Shown: one piece after another, positions 54,692 to 62,883 of the stretch
Layout of the letters: every line of letters starts with the position of its first letter
How positions within the stretch are numbered: the stretch's first letter is position 1
DNA from: Quisquiliibacterium transsilvanicum
GTDB taxonomy: Bacteria; Pseudomonadota; Gammaproteobacteria; Burkholderiales; Burkholderiaceae_E
NCBI RefSeq assembly: GCF_014202215.1
Contig: NZ_JACHGB010000007.1
Span: forward strand, 62,001-126,000
Direction: 5' to 3'
Length of the DNA: 64,000 nucleotides
Position numbers and translations under genes: made by a program
Notes under the pieces: model-generated
Databases searched by the model: none
The model's input: only the letters and a program-made list of their open reading frames with translations
What the model was told of the DNA's origin: nothing

Positions 54692-56241
54692 TGCAAGGCA
54701 ACGGACACAATCTTGCGGACTGCCTGATCCGGCATGCGCAGGCGCGCCCGGACGCCATTGCGCTGCAGCTGCCCCGCGCGGCGCTGTCTTACCGCGCGCT
54801 CGACGCGCTGGTCTGGCGGGCCGCAACCCGGCTGCAGCGTTCGGGCGTGGCGCGTGGCGACGTGCTTGCGCTCAGCTTCGAGCGCGAGGCTGCCCTGCTG
54901 GTGGCCCTTTTCGCCCTGGCGCGCCTCGGCGCCAGCGTGCTGAGCCTGCCTGTGCACTATCCGGCGCAGCTGCGGGCCGACATGGTCAGGCAGGCCGGCG
55001 CGCGCATGCTGGTGAGCGACAGCGTTGATGGCGGCGATCTCGGCTTGCCACGGGTCTGCCTGGTTCTCGCTACCCTGTTCGAGGCGGGCACGCCGATCGA
55101 TCCCGGAGTGCGCGATGCGGATCCGCGGGCGCCCTGGCTGATCAACATCGGATCCGGTTCGACCGGTCGCAGCAAGCTGCTGCCGGTCTGCCATGGGCCA
55201 GCCCTGCAGCGGGCGCCACGGGTTTGCCCGGCCACGCCGGAGGATCGGGTCCTGTCCCTGGTCTCCCTGGATTTTTCATCGACGAAGATGGCCACGCTCG
55301 CCACCCTGATGGCGGGCGGCACCGTTGTCCTGGGCGACCGGCGCATGGCCGACCCGGTCGAGACCTGCAGGGCCGCCCTGCCGACCGTCCTGCGCTGTTC
55401 CGTCTTCCACCTGGAGGCGATGCTGCGCGGGATGGCGGCCCGGGCGCAGGGCGAGCCTGGCCAGGCTGTCCTGCTGCCTTCGCTGCGGATGCTGCGCGTA
55501 GGCGGTTCGATCCTCACCGAATCGCTGCGGCGCAGGGTGATGCGTCTGCTGACACCAAACCTGTTCGTTGCCTACGGAACGAACGAGGTCGGGATCGTCT
55601 CGGTGGCCGATCCGGAGCAGATCCGGAGCACTCCGGGTACGGTCGGCAGGCTTCTTCCAGGCGTCGAACTCGAGATCGTCGACGCCCAGGGGGCGCCGGT
55701 GCCCCCTGGCGAGGTGGGGCATGTCCGCTTGCGCACCGCAGGCCAGATCGCCGGCTATCACGGCGACCAGGAGGCGACGCGTCGCGCGTTCATCGATGGC
55801 GGGTGGTTCGTTCCCGGCGATCTCGGCCGCCTGACCCCGGATGGGCAACTGGTCCACTGCGGCAGGGCAGACGACCTCATCATCATGAACGGCATCAACA
55901 TCCATCCGGCCGAGATCGAGCATGCGATGGCGGCGCATCCCGCGGTGCGCGACGTCGTCGTGCTCGCCGCCACCTCGCGCATCCGCCAGCAGGTGCCGGT
56001 ATGCGCGGTGGCGCTGCACGAGAATGCGTCAGTGACGCAGGCGCAGCTGCAGGAACATGCCCGAGAGCGGCTTGGGCCGCGAGCGCCTTATGCGGTCTTC
56101 GTGATGGACCGGATCCCGCGCAACGAGCTGGGCAAGCCGGTGCGCGATGCGCTTCGGCGCGAGCTCGAACCGCGCCTCCAAGCTCGTCGGCAGCCCGCAG
56201 GGGATGCCGCCGATGGCCAGCCCGCCGCGGACAGGTCATGA
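54691..56241 (+). CDS. AMP-dependent acyl/aminoacyl ligase (ANL superfamily)
   Basis: A 516-residue adenylating enzyme. The phosphate loop reads IGSGSTGRSK where YTSGTTGxPK is usual; then YGTNEVG (A5), VPGDLGRL (A7), GRADDLIIMNGINIHPAEIE (A8) and the catalytic Lys in PRNELGKPVR (A10) are all present. It should activate a carboxylic acid as its adenylate and pass it to a thiol or amine. No carrier-protein domain is attached and none is seen nearby. The ATG at 54691 shares its A with the previous stop (TGATG), behind GGGGAG; a GTG one codon earlier is also possible. It overlaps the GT4 gene by 4 bp. Confidence 0.87.
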   Translation: MQGNGHNLADCLIRHAQARPDAIALQLPRAALSYRALDALVWRAATRLQRSGVARGDVLALSFEREAALLVALFALARLGASVLSLPVHYPAQLRADMVRQAGARMLVSDSVDGGDLGLPRVCLVLATLFEAGTPIDPGVRDADPRAPWLINIGSGSTGRSKLLPVCHGPALQRAPRVCPATPEDRVLSLVSLDFSSTKMATLATLMAGGTVVLGDRRMADPVETCRAALPTVLRCSVFHLEAMLRGMAARAQGEPGQAVLLPSLRMLRVGGSILTESLRRRVMRLLTPNLFVAYGTNEVGIVSVADPEQIRSTPGTVGRLLPGVELEIVDAQGAPVPPGEVGHVRLRTAGQIAGYHGDQEATRRAFIDGGWFVPGDLGRLTPDGQLVHCGRADDLIIMNGINIHPAEIEHAMAAHPAVRDVVVLAATSRIRQQVPVCAVALHENASVTQAQLQEHARERLGPRAPYAVFVMDRIPRNELGKPVRDALRRELEPRLQARRQPAGDAADGQPAADRS

Positions 56242-57533
56242 AAATCCTGTTCATCCACCAGAATTTCCCCGGCCAGTTCCGGCACCTGGCGCCGGCGCTC
56301 GCGGCGCGCGGTCATGAGGTGCGGGCGCTGGCGATCACGCCGCGCGGGTCGCTGCCCGGGGTGGCGGTGCATCCCTACCGGCTCGGTCGTGGCAATGCAC
56401 CAGGCGTCCATCCGTTCGCAGCGGAGTTCGAGACCAAGGTGATCCGCGGTGAGGCCTGCGCCCGGCAGATGGCCGCGCTGCGGGCGCAGGGATTCGTGCC
56501 GGATCTGGTGGTTGCACATCCGGGCTGGGGCGAGGCGCTGTTCGTTCGCGATGTCTTCCCCGGCACCCGCTACCTTGCCTTCCTCGAGTATCACTACGGG
56601 ACGCCCGGCGGCGATACCGGCTTCGACCCGGAGTTCCCCGTCGGGGGGGTCGCGGCGACAGCGAAGCTGCGCGTGAAGAACGCAGCGAACCTGCTCACCT
56701 ACGAGTCGATGGACTGGGGGCTCTCGCCAACCCACTGGCAGCGCAGCCGCATCCCGCAGGAATGGCGCGATCGTGTGAGCGTGATCTTCGATGGAATCGA
56801 CACCGGGCGTGTCCGTCCGGACGCGGGCGCACGCTTCGATTTCGTCGATGCATCGGGCGCCACCCGCACCCTGCGCACCGGCGACGAGGTAGTCACCTTC
56901 GTCAATCGCAACCTCGAGCCCTACCGCGGCTATCACAGCTTCATGCGTGCGCTGCCCGCGCTGCAGCGGCTGCGGCCGAACGCGCAGGTGCTGATCGTGG
57001 GGGAGGCGGGCGTCAGCTACGGTGCGAAGCCGCCCGATGGCGGAACGTGGAGGCAGCGCTACCTGGACGAGGTCGGCGATCGGATCGATCCCGCCCGAGT
57101 CCATTTCCTCGGGTGGCTGGACCATGCGCGCTTCGTTTCGCTGCTCCAGGTGTCGGCCTGCCATGTGTACCTCACCTATCCTTTCGTGCTGTCCTGGAGC
57201 TGCGTCGAGGCGATGGCCGCGGGCTGCCTGGTCGTGGGCAGCGATACGGCGCCGGTGCGCGAGGTGATCGAACATAGGCGCAACGGGCTGCTCGTGGATT
57301 TCTTCGATCATGAGGCGATCGCTGCCACGGTGGCGGACGCGCTGGCCCGGCCTGCGGCCCATGCGGGCCTGCGCGCCGCGGCACGTCGCACCGCGGTGCG
57401 GCACTATGATCTCGCCGGGGTTTGCCTCCCTGCGCAGATCGCGCTGCTGGAGACGCTCGGCGCGGGCGGCACGCCCTCGGCGCCCACCGCGCCACCCACC
57501 GCGCCGCCCACGGACCAAGAAAGGACAGGATGA
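56238..57533 (+). CDS. Glycosyltransferase family 4 (GT-B fold)
   Basis: A 431-residue transferase beginning MKILFIHQNFPGQFRHLAPAL, the usual N-terminal Rossmann start of GT4 enzymes. The donor-binding half has VTFVNRNLEPYRGYHSFMRAL, VHFLGWLDH, YPFVLSWSCVEAMAAGCLVVG and SDTAPVREVI. The acidic E of the E-x7-E region is present in the SCVEAMAAG segment. The C-terminal 25 residues are a PTAPPTAPP-type tail. The ATG overlaps the ligase stop (ATGA) and the stop overlaps the next ATG (ATGA). Acceptor unknown; the context suggests a surface protein or a small conjugate built by the two ligases upstream. Confidence 0.85.
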   Translation: MKILFIHQNFPGQFRHLAPALAARGHEVRALAITPRGSLPGVAVHPYRLGRGNAPGVHPFAAEFETKVIRGEACARQMAALRAQGFVPDLVVAHPGWGEALFVRDVFPGTRYLAFLEYHYGTPGGDTGFDPEFPVGGVAATAKLRVKNAANLLTYESMDWGLSPTHWQRSRIPQEWRDRVSVIFDGIDTGRVRPDAGARFDFVDASGATRTLRTGDEVVTFVNRNLEPYRGYHSFMRALPALQRLRPNAQVLIVGEAGVSYGAKPPDGGTWRQRYLDEVGDRIDPARVHFLGWLDHARFVSLLQVSACHVYLTYPFVLSWSCVEAMAAGCLVVGSDTAPVREVIEHRRNGLLVDFFDHEAIAATVADALARPAAHAGLRAAARRTAVRHYDLAGVCLPAQIALLETLGAGGTPSAPTAPPTAPPTDQERTG

Positions 57534-58060
57534 AGATTTCGATCGGTTACAGCGATTCCGAGGACAGGCTCTGGTTGCGCACGCAGCGCTCCAGGCTGCT
57601 GTGGTGGATCACGCGGCGGGTGGCGCTAAGGCTGGTCGCACGGTGGGCCGAGATGATCGAACGCGACCCCTGGGCCGGGACGGCGAGCACGCCCAGGCCA
57701 CCCCAGGATCCCGGGAGGATGCAGCAGGTGCACCATCGCGCGGTGGCGGCCACCCGAACCGAGGGCATCGCGCCGGTGGAACGGCCGGCGCCTGGGGTCA
57801 CGCTGGAGAACTGCCTGCTGGCAAGCGTGCAGCTTTCGGTGCACCCGCGAGGCATGTCGATCACGCTGAAGGCTGCCGCCAGGGAGGAGTCATGGCTGAT
57901 GTCGCCCGACGAATGCCACGGGATGCTCGACGCCCTGCTGGCTCGCTGCAGGCGCAGCGGCTGGCTGGAGGCGGCGCTGCCGGAATGGCTGACCGGACAG
58001 CCCGCGGACGAGACCCCGCCGGCGGCATCAGGCGGCGGGGATCCGGCCGTTGGCGCCTGA
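57530..58060 (+). CDS. Small protein of unknown function at the end of the ATP-grasp/AMP-ligase/GT4 operon
   Basis: A 176-residue protein I do not recognise. It starts with MKISIGYSDSEDRLWLRTQ followed by LLWWITRRVALRLVARWAE, a short acidic strand and then a basic amphipathic helix. After a Pro-rich linker (about residues 50-75) comes a second alpha/beta region with VTLENCLLASVQLSVH and SPDECHGMLDALLARCRRSGW. No signal peptide or membrane segment. Its ATG overlaps the GT4 stop by 4 bp, so it should be made with that enzyme. It could be an accessory or substrate-binding subunit. It converges on the type I secretion operon with 66 bases between. Confidence 0.7.
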   Translation: MKISIGYSDSEDRLWLRTQRSRLLWWITRRVALRLVARWAEMIERDPWAGTASTPRPPQDPGRMQQVHHRAVAATRTEGIAPVERPAPGVTLENCLLASVQLSVHPRGMSITLKAAAREESWLMSPDECHGMLDALLARCRRSGWLEAALPEWLTGQPADETPPAASGGGDPAVGA

Positions 58061-58126
58061 CCTCGCCTGCGCGAGCGTCCGCACTCCGCCCGCACCCGCG
58101 CTAGAGCCTGCGCTGGCGCCAGCGCC

Positions 58127-59521
58127 TCAGCGCAACGCCGCGTCTGCCTGCTGCAGCGCCTGCTCGTCCAGCCGTCCGGCGGCCGCCAGCAGCTGCGCCC
58201 AGGCGACCAGCGCACGGCTGTCGGCCTGGATGAGATCGCGCCTGGCCAGGGACTCTTCTGCGATTGCGTTGAGTTCGTCCACCCGCGTGGCACTGCCGGC
58301 CGGAATTCCGAGCCGTGCCGCCCGGACCGCGAGCGATGCGGCGTCCACGGCCTGCGCGGACGCCGCGGCTGCGTCGCGGGCCGCACGGAACGCGTGCCAC
58401 TCTCGTTCCACCCTCAGCAGGAGGTCGAGCCGTGCGGCTTCGAGCTCGCTCTCGGCCCGCCGGAGGTTCGCTGCCGCCTGACGGACCACGGAACTGACCG
58501 CGCCGCCGCTGTAGATCGGCACCGACAGCTGCAGGCCCAGCCGCGTGGTGTCGTAGCGGTTGCCGATGGTGAGTTCGGTGTCGCTCTGGCTGCGCGTGCG
58601 GCTCGCGAAGAGGTCCAGCGAGGGCAGGTGATCGGCGCGCGACTTGCGGACCTCCTGCTGCGCCGCCCGTACTGCGTGCTGCAGCGCCTGGATCTGGGCG
58701 CTGCCGGCGAGCGCTTCCTGCTGCCACTGCGACAGCGTGTCGAGGTCCAGCGGGAGGCGCAGCGAGGCGCCATTGCCGATCGCCGGCAGGGCGACTGCCT
58801 CCTGGAGATCCCCGCCATGCCCGGTGATCTGCAGCCAGCCGCGCCGCGCGGCGCGTACCTGGCCGTCGGCTTCGACCACCTGGGCGCGGGCCTGGGCCAG
58901 CCGTGCGCGCGCGGTCTCGAGCTCGACCCGCGTGCCATCGCCCGCGTTGAACATCCGGGCGGCGCTCGATGCGCTGAGCTCGAGCGATTCGGCCTGCGAG
59001 CGCGCCGCCGTCAGCGCGGCGCTCGCGAAGCCCCACTCGGCATAGGCGAGCACCACCTGTCGAGCGAGCTCCTGGCGGGTGGCCTGCAGGTTGGCCTCTG
59101 CGTAGGCGGCCTGCGCCTTGCCCTGGCCGTAGGCGGCCCAGGCTTTTGGCCGATACAGCGGCTGGCGAAGCTGCAGCGCGTAGTTGTAGGCGCTGTAGTC
59201 CCGCGAAGAATTCTGCGGGCCCTGCAGGGAGGCCACGGTGGAGTCGGTGCTGGCGCGCGAGCGCGATGCGCTGAAGCTGGCCTGCGGCAGCAGGCCGGCC
59301 CGCCCCTGGACCTCGGCCTCGACCCCGGCGTCGCGCTGCGCCTGGGCGGCCTCCCAGTTCGGGTTCGTCGCCAGGGCGTCTCGCAGGCCCTCGGCCAGGC
59401 CGGTGGCCTTCGCCGCGAAGGGTAGCAGCGCCAGCAGGAGCGCAGACGCAAGGCTGGCCATGCGACGGGCGCCCGGTCCAGGACCCCCGGTGGCAGGACG
59501 CATCCGCCTCGCCATCCTCAT
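58127..59521 (-). CDS. TolC-family outer-membrane channel of a type I secretion system
   Basis: A 464-residue outer-membrane factor. A signal peptide (MASLASALLLALLPFAAKA, from about residue 21) is followed by two TolC repeats with LREALATNP-like and NAGDGTRVELETARA segments in the first and LGIPAGSATRVDELNAIAE in the second. There is no lipobox Cys, unlike the efflux channel at 9064. The ATG at 59521 overlaps the HlyD stop by 4 bp; a later ATG at 59461 would start right at the signal peptide. It is the last gene of the ABC-HlyD-TolC operon, facing the giant RTX protein gene. Confidence 0.92.
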   Translation of the reverse strand: MRMARRMRPATGGPGPGARRMASLASALLLALLPFAAKATGLAEGLRDALATNPNWEAAQAQRDAGVEAEVQGRAGLLPQASFSASRSRASTDSTVASLQGPQNSSRDYSAYNYALQLRQPLYRPKAWAAYGQGKAQAAYAEANLQATRQELARQVVLAYAEWGFASAALTAARSQAESLELSASSAARMFNAGDGTRVELETARARLAQARAQVVEADGQVRAARRGWLQITGHGGDLQEAVALPAIGNGASLRLPLDLDTLSQWQQEALAGSAQIQALQHAVRAAQQEVRKSRADHLPSLDLFASRTRSQSDTELTIGNRYDTTRLGLQLSVPIYSGGAVSSVVRQAAANLRRAESELEAARLDLLLRVEREWHAFRAARDAAAASAQAVDAASLAVRAARLGIPAGSATRVDELNAIAEESLARRDLIQADSRALVAWAQLLAAAGRLDEQALQQADAALR

Positions 59522-60891
59522 TCCTCCTTGAGCCCCAGCGAGAACCGGTCGATCAGCGGCTTGATCACGTAGTTGAACAGGGTGCGCTCCCCCGTGATGG
59601 TGATGACGTCGACCGGCATTCCGGGCTGCACCTTGCCGTAGCCCAGCTCGGCAAGCGCTCTCGTCGGAACCTCGATGCGGGCCAGGTAGTAGGGGAGGTT
59701 GTCGCGCGGCGTGTAGAGCAGGTCGGCCGAGACGGTGACCACCTTGCCGTCGACCACCGGGGTGTGCCGCGGGTCGAGCACCGTGAAACGCAGCTGGGCC
59801 GGCTGGCCCGGCCGCACGTGCTTGATGAGGTGCGGAGGAATCTGGGTTTCGATCAGCAGCGAATCGCCCTCGGGCACCACGTCCATGATCGGCTCGCCGG
59901 CGGAGATCACCCCGCCCAGAGTGTGCACCGAGAGCCCGACCACCATGCCGTCGGCGGGTGAGCGGACGTCGGTGCGGGCGAGCTCCTCGGAGAGCGCTGC
60001 GAGCCGTTCTGCCTGCGCGCGGGCTTCGCTCGACACCTCGGTGAGCTGGGTCTCCACCTCCCTGCGGTATTCCTGCCGGCGCTGCGCGATGTGCAGCCGC
60101 GTCTCGGCGATCTGGTTGCGGATGCGCGCTGCATTGGCGGCATCCTCGGCGCGGCTCGCGTAGGCGACCGACAGCTGGCGCCTGATGTCCTGGTGCCGGT
60201 TGCGCGGGTACAGCCCCTCCTCGACCAGCGGCGCCAGGCTGGCGACTTCCCGCTCGAACAGGCTGATCTGCGCCACGCGCTCCTCGCGCGCCTGCTCGAC
60301 GCCGCGCAACTGTGCCTCCAGCCCCGCGATGCCTTCGCGCATCGCTGCGAGCTCGGTGTCGATGGCCTTGCGCCGGGATTCGAAGAGCTGGCGCTGCGTC
60401 TCGAGCAGCAGCTTCACCGCAGGCTCCGATGCGCGCGCGATGAGATCGGGGTGGAAGTCGATGCGCGCCGTGCCGCGCTGCTCGGCGAGGAGCCGGGATT
60501 CCGATGCACGCGCCGTCAGGTACTGGGCATCGGCAGCCTCGCGGGCGGCGCGGGCCGCTGCCGGCTCCAGCCGCAGGAGCACCTGGCCCGTCTTCACCGC
60601 ATCGCCCTCGCGTACCAGCAGCTCGCGCACGATGCCGCCGGTGGGATGCTGGAGGGTCTTGCGCTTGGATTCCACCACCACCGTGCCGGGAGTCGGCACG
60701 CCTTCGTCGAGCGGCGCCAGCGCCGCCCAGCCGAAGAAGCCGCCGAGGCCGAGCAGCACCACCAGCATTCCCAGCCGCAGGGGCCGGCGCGGATCGGACG
60801 GCGCCTCGCTGCGGCGCGGCGCCGCAGCGGCGGCCGGCTGCGTATCCACGCGCCGCACGATGCCGTCGATGGTCTTGTCGTCTTCTGCCAT
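59518..60891 (-). CDS. HlyD/PrtE-family type I secretion adaptor
   Basis: A 457-residue inner-membrane adaptor. A short cytoplasmic N-terminus and one membrane segment (LGMLVVLLGLGGFFGWAAL, about residues 41-59) lead into the lipoyl half KRKTLQHPTGGIVRELLV, a long coiled coil (about 110-300), the second lipoyl half (DVRSPADGMVVGLSVHTLGG) and a C-terminal beta domain with GYGKVQPGMPVDV. Layout matches PrtE/AprE. It begins 3 bases after the ABC gene stop. Confidence 0.94.
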   Translation of the reverse strand: MAEDDKTIDGIVRRVDTQPAAAAAPRRSEAPSDPRRPLRLGMLVVLLGLGGFFGWAALAPLDEGVPTPGTVVVESKRKTLQHPTGGIVRELLVREGDAVKTGQVLLRLEPAAARAAREAADAQYLTARASESRLLAEQRGTARIDFHPDLIARASEPAVKLLLETQRQLFESRRKAIDTELAAMREGIAGLEAQLRGVEQAREERVAQISLFEREVASLAPLVEEGLYPRNRHQDIRRQLSVAYASRAEDAANAARIRNQIAETRLHIAQRRQEYRREVETQLTEVSSEARAQAERLAALSEELARTDVRSPADGMVVGLSVHTLGGVISAGEPIMDVVPEGDSLLIETQIPPHLIKHVRPGQPAQLRFTVLDPRHTPVVDGKVVTVSADLLYTPRDNLPYYLARIEVPTRALAELGYGKVQPGMPVDVITITGERTLFNYVIKPLIDRFSLGLKEE

Positions 60892-60894
60892 GGC

Positions 60895-62745
60895 CTAGCG
60901 TGCCCCCTCGGTCGGTTCCTGGGGGCCGGGGCCGCCCTGCGCCGGCGGTCTGCGGGGCGCCCCCGGTGGGGGGCTGCCGGGGGAGGGCCGAGCGCTCACC
61001 ACGGTGCCCGGCGGCACCGGGGCGCGCTGCGCTGCGATCTGCGCCGCGCCCTTGGCGATTGCCTCGAGCACTTCCGCGCGCGGGCCGATCATCTGCACCA
61101 TGCCGTCGGCCAGCACCAGCAGGCGATCGGCCACGCTGATCACGCTGGTCCGGTGCGTGACCAGCACCACCGTGCGCTTGTCGTCCTTGGCCTGCCGGAT
61201 CGCGCGCACCAGCGCCGCCTCGCCGGCGTCGTCCAGGTTGGAGTTAGGCTCGTCGAGCACCAGGACGGCGGGGTCGCCATACAGCGCGCGCGCCAGGGCG
61301 ATCCGCTGGCGCTGGCCTCCGGACAGGGCCGAACCTGCCTCGCCGATCGGGGTGTCGTAGCCCTGCGCGAACCGCAGGATCATCTCGTGCAGCCCGGCCT
61401 TGGTGGCGGCCTGGATCACCAGGTTGGAATCCACGTCCCCGAAGCGAGCGATGTTCTCGGCGATGGTGCCGTCGAAGAGTTCCACGTCCTGCGGGAGATA
61501 GCCGATCCAGGGGCCGAGCTGGTCCTTGTTCCAGAGGAACACGTCCGCGCCGTCGAGCCGCACCTTGCCGGCCATCGCCGGCCACACGCCCACCAGCAGC
61601 CGCGCAAGCGTGCTCTTGCCCGAGGCCGAGGGGCCGACGACGACCAGCACTTCGCCCGGCGTGATGCCGAAGCTCACGCCCTTGAGCACAGGCGTCTGTG
61701 CGCCGGGCGGCGTGGCGATCACGTTCTCGATGCGGTATTCGCCCTTCGGGCGGGGCAGGTCCATCCCGGGCTCACGCGCAGGGAAGTCCGCCAGCAGTTC
61801 CTCGAGCCGCTTGTACGAGGTGCGCGCGGCGTTCGACTGGCGCCACGTTCCGATCAGCAGTTCCACCGGCGCCAGTGCGCGGGCGATCAGGATCGATGCC
61901 GCGATCATCATGCCCGCCGATATCTGGTTCTGCAGCACCAGCCAGCCGCCCACGCCAAGCGCTGCGGACTGCAGGGTGATGCGCACGAACCGGGTGACCG
62001 CGTTGATGCGGCCCGCCACTTCCGAGGCCTTCGACTGGTTCACCAGCATGCGGTCCTGGAGCGTCTCCCAGCGCTGGCGCACCGCCGGCATCATGCCCAT
62101 CGCCTCGATGACCTCGGCGTTGCGCAGGTTGGCAGTGGCGTATGCGGCGCCCGCTCCCGCGGCAGCGTTCGCCTCCGTCAGGGGGTGGCGGGTGAGCACT
62201 TCGGTGAGCCAGGCCAGGCCGAACAGCACGACGGCGCCCACGACGGCAACCAGCCCGAGCAGCGGATGGAACACGAAGGCCACTGCCAGGTAGATCGGCA
62301 CCCAGGGAGCGTCGAAGAAGGCGAACAGGCCGTTGCCGGTGACGAACTGCCGTACCGATGCCAGGTCGTTCATCGCCTGCCCGGCGGCCGCGCCGCTGCG
62401 CCCGCGCAGGTTGCGCTCGAAGGCAGCGGTGAAGACCCGGGGGGCGAGTTGCGTGTCGAGGCGGTTGCCCAGGCGTACCAGCACCGCGGAGCGGACGTAC
62501 TCCAGCACGCCCATCGCCAAGTACAATCCGACAGCGATCAGCGAGAGCATCACCAGCGTGGTTTCGTTCCTGCTGCCCAGCACCCGGTCGTACACCTGCA
62601 TCATGTAGATCGATGGGACCAGGTACAGCAGGTTGATCACGCCCGAGAATGCTCCAACGCTGAGGAACACGCGCCGATACGAAAGCAGCGCCTGCAGGAT
62701 TTCGCCGCGGGGGCTGCCCGGTCTGCGCGGAGGGGTAGGTGCCAT
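60895..62745 (-). CDS. Type I secretion ABC transporter (PrtD/AprD-like permease-ATPase)
   Basis: The energising subunit of the type I exporter. Six membrane segments (about residues 25-310, with LYLVPSIYMMQVYDRVLGS as in PrtD/LapB-like proteins) are followed by the ATPase: Walker A GPSASGKST, signature LSGGQRQRIALARAL, Walker B VLVLDEPNSNLDD and switch His in VTHRTS. No N-terminal C39 peptidase domain, so the substrate is not processed at a double-Gly site. The C-terminal 45 residues are Pro/Gly-rich. I use ATG 62745; an in-frame GTG at 62766 with an AGGGG nearby is possible. Its most likely substrate is the giant RTX protein encoded upstream. Confidence 0.94.
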   Translation of the reverse strand: MAPTPPRRPGSPRGEILQALLSYRRVFLSVGAFSGVINLLYLVPSIYMMQVYDRVLGSRNETTLVMLSLIAVGLYLAMGVLEYVRSAVLVRLGNRLDTQLAPRVFTAAFERNLRGRSGAAAGQAMNDLASVRQFVTGNGLFAFFDAPWVPIYLAVAFVFHPLLGLVAVVGAVVLFGLAWLTEVLTRHPLTEANAAAGAGAAYATANLRNAEVIEAMGMMPAVRQRWETLQDRMLVNQSKASEVAGRINAVTRFVRITLQSAALGVGGWLVLQNQISAGMMIAASILIARALAPVELLIGTWRQSNAARTSYKRLEELLADFPAREPGMDLPRPKGEYRIENVIATPPGAQTPVLKGVSFGITPGEVLVVVGPSASGKSTLARLLVGVWPAMAGKVRLDGADVFLWNKDQLGPWIGYLPQDVELFDGTIAENIARFGDVDSNLVIQAATKAGLHEMILRFAQGYDTPIGEAGSALSGGQRQRIALARALYGDPAVLVLDEPNSNLDDAGEAALVRAIRQAKDDKRTVVLVTHRTSVISVADRLLVLADGMVQMIGPRAEVLEAIAKGAAQIAAQRAPVPPGTVVSARPSPGSPPPGAPRRPPAQGGPGPQEPTEGAR

Positions 62746-62883
62746 AGGGCCGCGATTTTCGCACACTTGCCCCTGGCTTCCTTCTTCGCGCCTCGTACCG
62801 GTCGGCTGCAGTGTGACTTATATGCCCACCGTCGTGGTGCGGTCTCCGCTACCGTCCTCTGCCGACCCTAGAGCCTGCCGCCC

